Below, piece by piece: positions 57,198 through 64,000 of a stretch of DNA of 64,000 bases (positions within the stretch are counted from its first letter, which is position 1; every line of letters begins with the position of its first letter). The translations under genes were made by a program, and so were the position numbers. Origin of the DNA: an uncultured Lachnospiraceae bacterium (GTDB lineage Bacteria > Bacillota > Clostridia > Lachnospirales > Lachnospiraceae); contig CAMOWK010000002.1 in assembly GCA_946628415.1 (NCBI GenBank), positions 62,001-126,000 on the forward strand, in the 5' to 3' direction. The notes beneath the pieces are model-generated. The model had not been told where the DNA came from. It searched no databases and was given only the letters and a program-made list of their open reading frames with translations.

Positions 57198-57995
57198 ATG
57201 ACTGTTGACGAGATGATTAAACTTAAGAAAGAATTTGGTTTCTCGTATCAATATATCTCTGAAAAATCCGGCGTTCCTCTTGGTACTGTTCAGAAGATAT
57301 TTGGTGGTTTCACTGAAAGTCCAAGATACAGCACTCTTAAAGCTCTCAACTCTGTTTTTGAAGACATGAACATGGATAAAGATATGGTTAAGGAGACTAG
57401 TCATTATAATGTAGGTACATCGGCTATAAAAATTGACTCATATGAGAATAAGACTTTGGAGGATTACCTTGCTCTTCCTGAGGGGACAAGGATAGAACTA
57501 ATTGATGGTGTATTCTATGATATGGCGGCACCAACATTTGTCCACCAGAGAATAGGGGCGATGATATTTTATGAATTAGAAAGATTTGTTAATGAAAATG
57601 GTGGACCTTGCATTCCGTCTATCGCACCTACTGATGTGCAGTTAGACTGTGATGATAAAACTATGGTTCAGCCGGATGTACTGGTGGTATGTGACAGAGA
57701 CAAGATAATAAAGGCTCGTGTAGTTGGGGCACCTGATTTGATAGTAGAGGTTCTTTCGCCAAGTAACTGGTATATGGATGTTATCAGGAAGAAGAACAAG
57801 TATCAAAACGCAGGAGTAAGAGAATATTGGATAATCCTTCCGGATGATAAAAAAGTACTGGTTTATAATTTTGAAGAGTCATCTGATCCGGTTGAATATA
57901 CTTTTGAAGATCAGGTTCCGGTTGCTATCTGGGATGGAAAATGTGTTGTGGACTTCAAAACTATCTACAATAAGATTGAGTTCCTTTATGATTAA
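57198..57995 (+). CDS. HTH domain fused to a Uma2-type nuclease-like domain
   Basis: 265 residues with a strong GGAGGG ribosome site. The first about 60 residues form a helix-turn-helix (FGFSYQYISEKSGVPLGTVQKIF). From about residue 85 a Uma2 (DUF820) domain follows: EGTRIELIDGVFYDM, VQPDVLVVCD, APDLIVEVLSPSN and KKNKYQNAGVREYWII. The Asp, Glu and Lys match the PD-(D/E)xK nuclease arrangement. Uma2 proteins are widespread, often in many copies, and their substrate is not established. The fused HTH suggests DNA targeting or autoregulation. Confidence 0.85.
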   Translation: MTVDEMIKLKKEFGFSYQYISEKSGVPLGTVQKIFGGFTESPRYSTLKALNSVFEDMNMDKDMVKETSHYNVGTSAIKIDSYENKTLEDYLALPEGTRIELIDGVFYDMAAPTFVHQRIGAMIFYELERFVNENGGPCIPSIAPTDVQLDCDDKTMVQPDVLVVCDRDKIIKARVVGAPDLIVEVLSPSNWYMDVIRKKNKYQNAGVREYWIILPDDKKVLVYNFEESSDPVEYTFEDQVPVAIWDGKCVVDFKTIYNKIEFLYD

Positions 57996-58059
57996 CTATG
58001 CTTTGAAATAGGAAATCATCTAACAGGGAAGAATCCGGAATAATAAGGAATACTATTAT

Positions 58060-58983
58060 ATGATTATTAATACAGGACAAAGAACAGATATACCGGCTTT
58101 TTATGCCGAATGGTTTTCCAACAGAATTAAAGAAGGTTTCGTATGTGTCCGTAATCCTTATAATCAAAGTCAGGTGAGTAAGTACAGGCTGGACCCGACT
58201 GTTGTTGACGTCATAGGATTTTGTACCAAAAATCCGGCTCCTATGTTTCGCTATATGGATCTGATAAAAGACTTTGGCCAATTCTGGTTTGTAACACTCA
58301 CTCCGTATGGACGAGATATCGAGCCAAATGTTCCTGATAAACATCGCCTGATAGAAGATTTCAAAGTGTTGTCGGAAGCTGTAGGTGTGAATTCTATTGT
58401 GTGGAGATACGATCCGATTTTTCTGTCTGATAAATATTCGTCAGCGTATCATCTTCATGCCTTCAGACAGATAGCTGAAAGCTTAAAGGGGTATACGAAG
58501 ACAGTTGTAATCAGTTTTATAGACCTGTATCCGAAAGTGAGAAAGAATTTTCCCGAAGCAAGAGAAGTTTCAAAAGAAGACAGATTGATGCTTGGGAAAG
58601 AGATGATTCATATTGCTGCTGAATGCGGGATGACTGTAAGACCTTGCGCAGAAGGTGATGAACTTGCTTTGTACGGAGCTGACTGCAGTGGGTGCATGAA
58701 GATCAGTGATTACGAAAAGGCTATTGGTAAAAGACTTACAGCACCAAAGAAGAAAGGAGCAAGGGCTGAGTGCGGCTGCTATCTTTCCTGTGATATAGGT
58801 GCTTATAACACCTGCATGCACTTATGCAGGTATTGTTATGCAAATGCAAAACCTGAAGTTATATATGCACAGAATAAACTGCATGATCCCACATCACCGT
58901 TCTTAATCGGTAATTATATGGAAGGTGACAAGATACATGAAGTACCGCAGGATTCATGGATAGATCTGCAGGAGCGTTTTTGA
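58060..58983 (+). CDS. DUF1848 protein with C-terminal Cys cluster
   Basis: 307 residues of the DUF1848 family (function unknown, radical-SAM-like barrel has been proposed). Characteristic are NPYNQSQVSKYRLDP, FCTKNPAPM and FVTLTPYGRDIEPNVP. The C-terminal CGCYLSCDIGAYNTCMHLCR-YCYAN cluster could bind an iron-sulfur centre. Its last 54 bp occur again, diverged, at 62067-62122, with 51 of 56 bases matching. A short frame begins at its stop codon (ATGA-type overlap). Confidence 0.88.
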   Translation: MIINTGQRTDIPAFYAEWFSNRIKEGFVCVRNPYNQSQVSKYRLDPTVVDVIGFCTKNPAPMFRYMDLIKDFGQFWFVTLTPYGRDIEPNVPDKHRLIEDFKVLSEAVGVNSIVWRYDPIFLSDKYSSAYHLHAFRQIAESLKGYTKTVVISFIDLYPKVRKNFPEAREVSKEDRLMLGKEMIHIAAECGMTVRPCAEGDELALYGADCSGCMKISDYEKAIGKRLTAPKKKGARAECGCYLSCDIGAYNTCMHLCRYCYANAKPEVIYAQNKLHDPTSPFLIGNYMEGDKIHEVPQDSWIDLQERF

Positions 58984-59090
58984 TGTTTTATCATCTGATA
59001 AAAGATAAAGACTTAACCCAAATAAATGATTCCCATATCAGAATAGATCGATTTGAAAATTCGGATATGATACCGGAATATCTAAAATAA
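58983..59090 (+). pseudogene. 35-codon remnant of the hypothetical gene found intact at 62151
   Basis: Starts at the overlap with the DUF1848 stop and ends IDRFENSDMIPEYLK. The same residues with two or so changes (LDRFENSDMILEYLNN) close the 233-residue protein at 62151-62852. DNA identity spans about 59047-59085. The middle of the gene has been deleted, so this copy is a scar of duplication. Confidence 0.7.
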
Positions 59091-59111
59091 TTAAAAAGAG
59101 AGTGATAAGTT

Positions 59112-59795
59112 ATGCTTCGTGATGAAATATTAAGTGAGCTGTATAAAAAACAGGATATTAAGTATAGGGATTTTCAGGGGAAACTCATTCCGCCTAAAAC
59201 AGTGGATGATATGATAGGAGTCAGGACTCCGGAACTTAGAAAGTACGCAAAAGAGCTTCTGAAAAGAAAAGATGTCGGGGAATTCCTTAAGATTCTGCCA
59301 CATGAATTTTTTGATGAGTATCAGCTTCATGCATTTATCATTTCCGGAATAAAGGACTACGATAAATGCATTGAAGAAGTAAATAGATTCTTACCTTATG
59401 TAGATAACTGGGCAACCTGTGATCAGCTTTCTCCAAAGGTTTTTAAGAAACATCGTCCTGAGCTTCTGAAAGAGATAAAGAAGTGGATTAAGTCAAATGA
59501 GACATATACCGTGAGATTTGCTATCGGCATGCTGATGCAGCATTTTCTTGATGAGGATTTCGATATAAAGTATCCGGAAATGGTAGCAAAGATACGTTCA
59601 GAAGAGTATTACATTAATATGATGATAGCGTGGTACTTCGCAACTGCTCTCGCAAAGCAGTATGATGAGGTGCTTCCATTTATTGAAGAAAAAAGACTGG
59701 ATAAATGGACGCATAACAAAGCTATTCAAAAGTCTGTGGAGAGTTATCGCATAACTCCGGTACAAAAAGAGTATCTTAAAACTCTTAAAGCTTAA
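59112..59795 (+). CDS. DNA alkylation repair protein (AlkD-like HEAT-repeat family)
   Basis: 227 residues, all helical. DDMIGVRTPELRKYAKELL at the start, YVDNWATCDQLSPKVFKKH (with the Trp and Asp of the glycosylase site) and YTVRFAIGMLMQHFLD are typical of the family. AlkD-type glycosylases remove alkylated bases such as 3-methyl- and 7-methylpurines without base flipping. It is a single gene. The activity is inferred from the family. Confidence 0.85.
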   Translation: MLRDEILSELYKKQDIKYRDFQGKLIPPKTVDDMIGVRTPELRKYAKELLKRKDVGEFLKILPHEFFDEYQLHAFIISGIKDYDKCIEEVNRFLPYVDNWATCDQLSPKVFKKHRPELLKEIKKWIKSNETYTVRFAIGMLMQHFLDEDFDIKYPEMVAKIRSEEYYINMMIAWYFATALAKQYDEVLPFIEEKRLDKWTHNKAIQKSVESYRITPVQKEYLKTLKA

Positions 59796-59812
59796 AAGGT
59801 ACATAACAGATA

Positions 59813-60451
59813 TTAAAACTTAAGTTTAAGTTCAACCTGAATGTTCTTGTCTATGAGCTCAGCAAAGTTCTCCCCATCGGACGGACTGCCTACAACTGTT
59901 CCATAGTGGGTAGGGATAACGACCTGAGGTTTCATAGCGTTGATGAGATCGGCGCCTTCTTTATAATTCATAGTATAGAATCCGCCGATAGGTATCATAG
60001 CTATATCACATTTTACAGCCCGTGCTTCATCTATATCGTCTATATCTCCGGCTATATATATACGAGTTCCGGAGATGTTTATAATATATCCGCACCATCC
60101 GGCATTTTTGAGGTGAAATGGTTTCATTTTATTATACATGGCTACTGTTTCGAAACTAAGACCATTTACAGAGTAAGATTTTCCCGGTTCAACAGGATGG
60201 TTTATTCCGGCAAAAGTGTTTTTCCTGACTTTTTTGTCCATGGTTTTAGGAACAACAAAAGATGTTTCGTTCTGAAGAACCTTATTTATATCCTCAAGGG
60301 AATAATGGTCAAAGTGGTCATGAGTCAGAAAGATAAAATCAGCATCCCGGGTTTCTTCTTTTATTTGAAACGGATCTACATAAATAATGGTTCCATTTGC
60401 GTCAATTCTTATGCTGTTTTGAGCATTTACTGAAATAAATGATACATCCAT
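59813..60451 (-). CDS. UlaG-like metallo-beta-lactamase-fold hydrolase
   Basis: 212 residues on the minus strand. The metal-binding motif is LTHDHFDHYS (HxDHxDH family form), with further ligands in AGDID and PTHYG. The short N-terminal QNSIRIDANGTIIYVDPFQI is typical of the beta-lactamase superfamily-3/UlaG group. Substrates vary and none is suggested by context. It converges with the alkylation-repair gene, whose stop is 17 bp away, and diverges from the flavodoxin-type gene. Confidence 0.85.
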   Translation of the reverse strand: MDVSFISVNAQNSIRIDANGTIIYVDPFQIKEETRDADFIFLTHDHFDHYSLEDINKVLQNETSFVVPKTMDKKVRKNTFAGINHPVEPGKSYSVNGLSFETVAMYNKMKPFHLKNAGWCGYIINISGTRIYIAGDIDDIDEARAVKCDIAMIPIGGFYTMNYKEGADLINAMKPQVVIPTHYGTVVGSPSDGENFAELIDKNIQVELKLKF

Positions 60452-60635
60452 AGCGTTTGCCTCTGTATAGAATGATTAAGTGCTGCTTTTTCTGATAGAA
60501 GAAAGCATTTTGACATTTGATATTTATCATATTATCATAAAGTTTATTAAGGTAAAAGAGATTCTTGACTGTTTATGCTTTGTATAGATCATAATCTGGT
60601 AAAGGCATGATAATATATATAAAAGGAGTAAAGGT

Positions 60636-61262
60636 ATGAGTAAGATTCTACTACTAAATGGAAGTGCTCACTTGCATGGATGCACGGCAACTGCACTTGA
60701 TGAAATGATTAAGGTGTTTGAAAAAGAGGGGTTTGAGACAGAACTCATTCAAGTTGGGACTAAAGATATAAGGGGATGTATCTCCTGCAATAAATGCAGC
60801 GAAAATGCTAAATGCGTATTTAGTGATCTTGTGAATGAAGTTGCTCCTCTGTTCGAGGAATCAGATGGGCTGGTAGTAGGAAGTCCGGTATATTATGGAT
60901 CGCCTAACGGAAATGTTTTATCCTTCATGGACAGACTGTTTTATAGTACACATTTTTCAAAACATATGAAGGTCGGGGCAGCAGTTGTAAGCTGCAGAAG
61001 AGGTGGAAATACGGCGAGCTTTGATGTTCTCAATAAATATTTCACCATAAGTGGTATGCCGGTGGCTTCATCAACTTATTGGAATCAGGTGCATGGTTTT
61101 ACAGCTGAGGATGTAAAGAAAGATCTTGAGGGACTGCAGACTATGAGAAATCTGGCCAGAAATATGAGCTTTATGATTAAGGCAATTAAAGAAGCAAAGG
61201 AAAAGTACGGACTTCCGGAAGTAGAGAACGGATATTTTACCAGTTTCCCGGATGGTAAGTAG
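60636..61262 (+). CDS. Flavodoxin-fold NAD(P)H-dependent FMN reductase, iron-sulfur flavoprotein type
   Basis: 208 residues starting with the flavin phosphate loop LLLNGSAHLHGCTATAL, followed by RGCISCNKCSENAKCVF and GSPVYYGSPNGNVLSFMDRLFYS. The four closely spaced Cys match iron-sulfur-flavoprotein/NADPH-FMN-reductase relatives. Such proteins shuttle electrons or reduce quinones and nitro compounds. It has an AAGGAG site and its own terminator. Confidence 0.88.
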   Translation: MSKILLLNGSAHLHGCTATALDEMIKVFEKEGFETELIQVGTKDIRGCISCNKCSENAKCVFSDLVNEVAPLFEESDGLVVGSPVYYGSPNGNVLSFMDRLFYSTHFSKHMKVGAAVVSCRRGGNTASFDVLNKYFTISGMPVASSTYWNQVHGFTAEDVKKDLEGLQTMRNLARNMSFMIKAIKEAKEKYGLPEVENGYFTSFPDGK

Positions 61263-61292
61263 ATTGTAAGAGAGACCGGTTATGTACAGTAC

Positions 61293-61326
61293 AAGGTGCC
61301 TATGAGTAACTTTTAGGCACCTTTTT
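61293..61326 (+). terminator. Terminator after the FMN reductase gene
   Basis: AAGGTGCCTA and TAGGCACCTT form a perfect 10-bp stem around a loop of about 11 nt, followed by T residues. Confidence 0.85.
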
Positions 61327-61423
61327 CTGGGCATCTATTCAGGGAATAATGGAAGAAATGGCCATGGATAAGGAGATGAAGGCGCCTGATCCAAAGTGGT
61401 TGATCGCTATGTTGATGAAGTAA
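61326..61423 (+). pseudogene. C-terminal gene remnant
   Basis: Directly after the terminator a frame reads FWASIQGIMEEMAMDKEMKA and continues PDPKWLIAMLMK before a stop at 61421-61423. It has no ribosome site and looks like the end of a helical protein whose front part is gone. The family is not recognised. Confidence 0.4.
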
Positions 61424-61494
61424 GAAAATGATTAATAGTAATAAATGTGTTAATATATCAGCGTTAATCAAAAGATAGTAAAGGAGTGACAGCT

Positions 61495-61953
61495 ATGCCA
61501 GAAAATGATACAGTTGATACTAATAAGAAACATGGGAAAAGTAAAAAGAAGAAGTACCGCCGTGTTTATACCGAAGGTGATAAGGTCCGAATATTCTTTG
61601 GAGTTATAGTAGCAATTGCTCTTATTGCCGTAGGTATCCATTTTATAATACGTCAGTTCACAGTAAACGATGAATATGATATGGAGGTTACGGCTGTTGT
61701 AACGAGTGTGTCAAGAAAATATGATAAGGATGAAGATAAATATAGGTATAGAGCGACGTATGAATACGAGGTTAGGGGACAAAAGTATAACTACGTATCA
61801 AGCTGGTCAAGTACACATTATGAAAAGGGCGACCAAATGTTACTTATTGTTAATTCTGATAATCCTGGTGAAGTCAACAATTATAAATACCTCACTATAG
61901 GGGCATTTATCATAATAGTTGCAGTATTCGTACTATATTTTACTTTCCATTAG
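61495..61953 (+). CDS. DUF3592-like membrane protein
   Basis: 152 residues from the ATG at 61495 (AAGGAG upstream). A basic Lys-rich N-terminus (13-25) precedes one membrane span (about 33-54), a beta-rich extracellular domain (MEVTAVVTSV, YRATYEYEVRGQKY, DQMLLIVNSDNPGEV) and a second span at the end (about 131-150). This is the DUF3592 layout; function is unknown. It lies alone among remnants. Confidence 0.75.
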   Translation: MPENDTVDTNKKHGKSKKKKYRRVYTEGDKVRIFFGVIVAIALIAVGIHFIIRQFTVNDEYDMEVTAVVTSVSRKYDKDEDKYRYRATYEYEVRGQKYNYVSSWSSTHYEKGDQMLLIVNSDNPGEVNNYKYLTIGAFIIIVAVFVLYFTFH

Positions 61954-61987
61954 TAAAAGTATTAAATACTATAATACGGCTAAGTAG

Positions 61988-62122
61988 ATGACGCTGGCCT
62001 TGATGGAACATGCTTCCGAAGAGGCGAAGGAATCTATTGAGCTGTAATTTAAGAGTTTTAAGTAATAAGATACATGAAGTACTGCAGGATTCATGGATGG
62101 ATCTGCAGGATCACTTTTGATG
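61988..62122 (+). pseudogene. Two fused gene-end remnants, including a second copy of the DUF1848 3' end
   Basis: A 19-codon frame MTLALMEHASEEAKESIEL stops at 62047 and resembles a protein C-terminus. At 62067-62122, 51 of 56 bases match the 3' end of the DUF1848 gene (58930-58985), including the CTGCAGGATTCATGGAT core, but the rest of that gene is absent. The intact hypothetical gene follows 28 bp later, in the same order as the remnant behind the full DUF1848 gene. Confidence 0.7.
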
Positions 62123-62150
62123 ATTTACATTTGGTATAAATACAGTAAAT

Positions 62151-62852
62151 ATGGATAAAAATAAAGAAAAAAACAAAACAAAAAAATATATTCTAATTAA
62201 GATTCTAATAGCCATACTAATTTGTGTGTCAGGTATTGGAGTTTTCTGCCATTTTAGAAAACCTGAAAATAAAGCAAGGAGAATAGCTGATAAATACTTG
62301 AAGGATGAGTATGGAGTATCCTTGGAGTCGTATGAGGTTACTGAGGGAGTGGCTATAGGTGCTGATTATTCGGTACTCTATAAATTATCTGACGATTCTA
62401 TTGTGTTTGTTAGTGTTTCGTCGAAAAAAGAAAAAGCATTATATGATAATTATGTGCAGTCATATATTCTGGATAAGTTGAACAAAGCTTACCGGGAAGA
62501 GATAGAATTGATCTGGGACAAACAGGCTGATGTTGAGTTTAATGGATATTTATTGTTTCCTGAAGATAAATATCTATCACAAGATAAGAAGATAGATTAT
62601 CAGAGAGCTTTTCACACAGATGAATTTGAACTGACAATCTGTACGGAAACTTTTAATTTGGAGCAGAGTGCAAATGCTATATATAATTCGATAGTATGTC
62701 TTAAAGAAAAAAATGTAAAGCTTAGCAAGATAAAATATTATGATTATTCTGGCGAGAGATTAAAGGATTATAAGCATTATATTCTGAGTGATTTAGACCG
62801 ATTTGAAAATTCGGATATGATACTGGAATATCTGAATAATTATAAGGAATGA
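62151..62852 (+). CDS. Hypothetical membrane-anchored protein
   Basis: 233 residues: a Lys/Asn-rich start, one membrane span (about 13-35), then a soluble domain beginning KARRIADKYLKDEYG and ending DRFENSDMILEYLNN. No ribosome site is strong and the start is preceded by the DUF1848 remnant. The last about 40 bp recur at 59047-59085. I do not recognise a family with confidence; the segment after the span resembles small extracytoplasmic proteins with a conserved KYLKE-YG helix. Function unknown. Confidence 0.65.
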   Translation: MDKNKEKNKTKKYILIKILIAILICVSGIGVFCHFRKPENKARRIADKYLKDEYGVSLESYEVTEGVAIGADYSVLYKLSDDSIVFVSVSSKKEKALYDNYVQSYILDKLNKAYREEIELIWDKQADVEFNGYLLFPEDKYLSQDKKIDYQRAFHTDEFELTICTETFNLEQSANAIYNSIVCLKEKNVKLSKIKYYDYSGERLKDYKHYILSDLDRFENSDMILEYLNNYKE

Positions 62853-62920
62853 GTGTATTTTGTGGACATGTTTTATTTAGAAAAGATTCATTGAAATTAA
62901 TAGTGGGAGATAAGATATAA

Positions 62921-63424
62921 ATGGAAACATTTGACAATAATATAACTCTTATAGGAATGCCTGCTTCCGGTAAAAGTACGGTTGGAGTAATACTGGCAAA
63001 AATTCTTGGGCGTAATTTTATCGATACGGATCTGGTGGTACAACAAAGAGAGAGCATGCTGCTGTGTGATATTATAAAGAATCGTGGAGTAGATGGGTTC
63101 CTTAAAGCAGAAGAAGCAGCTGTTCTATCAATTAAGCCTTTCAATACTGTAATTGCAACAGGAGGTAGTGTTGTATATAGCGAGGCAGGTATGAACTATC
63201 TGAAAAGTATCGGGAAAGTGGTCTATCTAAAGGTCGATAAAGATGCTCTCTTTGCCCGGCTTCATAACATCAGGCAGAGAGGTGTAGTATTACAGCCGGG
63301 TGAAACTTTGGATGAAATGTATGTTAACCGAAGTATGCTATATGAGAAGTATGCGGATTACATTATAGATGAAACGTGTTCTTCTGTTGAGGAAACAGTT
63401 GATTTGATAAAAAAAATTTTATAA
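62921..63424 (+). CDS. aroK: Shikimate kinase-like P-loop kinase
   Basis: 167 residues. Walker A is GMPASGKST, NFIDTDLVV carries the substrate Asp, and IATGGSVV is the shikimate-site glycine loop. LHNIRQRGVVL is the lid Arg segment. Shikimate kinase phosphorylates shikimate in the aromatic pathway. Unlike most, it lacks the usual second Arg context after DTD (VVQQRESMLLCDIIKNRG), and the gene is isolated from other aro genes in an accessory stretch. It may be a second or specialised copy. Confidence 0.75.
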   Translation: METFDNNITLIGMPASGKSTVGVILAKILGRNFIDTDLVVQQRESMLLCDIIKNRGVDGFLKAEEAAVLSIKPFNTVIATGGSVVYSEAGMNYLKSIGKVVYLKVDKDALFARLHNIRQRGVVLQPGETLDEMYVNRSMLYEKYADYIIDETCSSVEETVDLIKKIL

Positions 63425-63529
63425 TAAAACCTGATAAAAGATGAGGCCTTTTCAATAGAAAAAGGGCTTCGGCTTTGGTATAATTAAGGTGCTAAATCCA
63501 ATCAAATACACAAAGGAGAAACCCCATGT
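63425..63529 (+). other. Orphan expression signals before a convergent gene end
   Basis: After the kinase gene there is an AGGCC/GGGCT-type imperfect hairpin, a TATAAT (63479-63484) and a clear AAAGGAG ribosome site before ATG at 63526. That ATG opens a frame of only five codons, which ends inside the 3' end of the opposite-strand DUF5067 gene. The signals look like the front of a gene whose body has been lost. Confidence 0.35.
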
Positions 63530-64000
63530 CTATTCTACCTTGAAGGATTTTCCGGCCTTGGTTTCCTGCTTTCCGTTTATCTCCATTTCTATGAAGACAA
63601 CCTCTACAGGATCGTCAGTACGGAGTGTGTATTCCAGTTTTATGGTTACTGTTTCGTTTCTTGCAACCTCCTGTTTCATGGCTTCCAGAGAACTGTCAGA
63701 GAATGCTCTGATAAGTTCGACACCGTCCTGCATTACAAGCAGTCGCGGCCAGTCGAAGGTAAGGTCGGCACCGATGACTGCGGCATCGTAGAAACTGGTA
63801 GGAGTTCCGGTAAGATTAGTATAATCAACACTTATGCTTATATGCTTTTCGCCATCAACTTCTGTGACTGTTGCATCCTTAATGGTCATATCGTAGGACT
63901 GAGCGACAGTTGCTGTATCAGGAAGACTGTCTGCCCATGTTGGAGCGCTGTCCTTCATAAGATATTCATCAGATTCAGGCTTGCAAGGGAAGTCCTCCGG
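63530..64000 (-). CDS. DUF5067-like protein, N-terminus beyond the window
   Basis: The minus-strand frame is open from the right edge to a TAG at 63530-63532, giving about 156 residues; an internal ATG at 63958 is not needed as a start because the frame continues to the edge. SLPDTATVAQSYDMTIKDA, KHISISVDYTNLTGTPTSF and TVKLEYTL-type beta strands fit DUF5067, a secreted or lipoprotein immunoglobulin-like domain of unknown function. Any signal peptide lies outside the window. Confidence 0.65.
   Translation of the reverse strand, partial: PEDFPCKPESDEYLMKDSAPTWADSLPDTATVAQSYDMTIKDATVTEVDGEKHISISVDYTNLTGTPTSFYDAAVIGADLTFDWPRLLVMQDGVELIRAFSDSSLEAMKQEVARNETVTIKLEYTLRTDDPVEVVFIEMEINGKQETKAGKSFKVE

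Noticed and set aside
59906..60433. Plus-strand frame opposite the UlaG-like gene
   Set aside because: The minus-strand product has metal-site motifs; the plus-strand frame has none and is rich in Tyr/Phe/Ile as antisense frames often are.
53400..64000. Prophage or integrative element
   Set aside because: No integrase, terminase, capsid, relaxase or attachment repeats were seen; the tRNA gene is 17 kb away.

Overview
The window reads as low-to-moderate-GC Gram-positive chromosome from the class Clostridia, most likely a Lachnospiraceae (Butyrivibrio/Roseburia/Lachnospira type) genome. This is inferred from the single-chain clostridial PurL, two LtaS-like lipoteichoic-acid synthase paralogues, strong GGAGG ribosome sites with TTGACA/TATAAT promoters, and lineage-typical orphan families (DUF5688, DUF5067, DUF6382-FHA, SGNH proteins with one N-terminal membrane segment). 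Almost all genes are on the + strand. No prophage, transposase, rRNA or CRISPR array was seen; there is one tRNA gene.

Positions 1-53400 are mostly core chromosome. In order they hold: purL and a MoxR-DUF58-membrane protein set ending in hisC; a DUF5688 gene and a cold-shock gene; two tandem membrane-anchored SGNH hydrolases followed by three perfect-period 104-bp palindromic repeats; TetR, a single-domain response regulator, rarA, a SEC-C protein coupled to a UvrD-like helicase, and chorismate mutase; a heterodimeric ABC exporter; a class III aminotransferase, an M18 aminopeptidase and a very large hybrid sensor protein whose phospho-acceptor His is replaced by Asn; a pantothenate/CoA operon (DUF2520 protein, panB, panC, panD, coaBC) leading into pyrE; LtaS1, Lrp, birA, tRNA-Gly and LtaS2; guaB, typA, trpS and a reverse-strand FHA protein; a metal-efflux cassette (ArsR, free HMA protein, P1B ATPase); glpK, gdhA, an acyltransferase and an XRE-AbrB regulator.

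From about 53400 to the end the window turns into an accessory mosaic: an internally deleted methyltransferase gene, a nucleotidyltransferase of the aminoglycoside-resistance type, several C-terminal gene remnants, and a type III toxin-antitoxin locus. The last has a ToxI-like structured RNA, a terminator and a ToxN/AbiQ-family endoribonuclease, followed by TetR + CPBP protease and an HTH-Uma2 fusion. A DUF1848 gene end and the end of an unrelated hypothetical gene occur twice (near 58.93-59.09 kb and 62.07-62.85 kb), a clear trace of duplication followed by deletion. The window closes with a shikimate-kinase-like gene and a truncated DUF5067 gene on the minus strand.

The most interesting items are the type III toxin-antitoxin system with a very short two-unit antitoxin RNA, the 104-bp palindromic tandem array, the histidine-less hybrid kinase, and the duplication scar. 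No wholly new system could be demonstrated from sequence alone.
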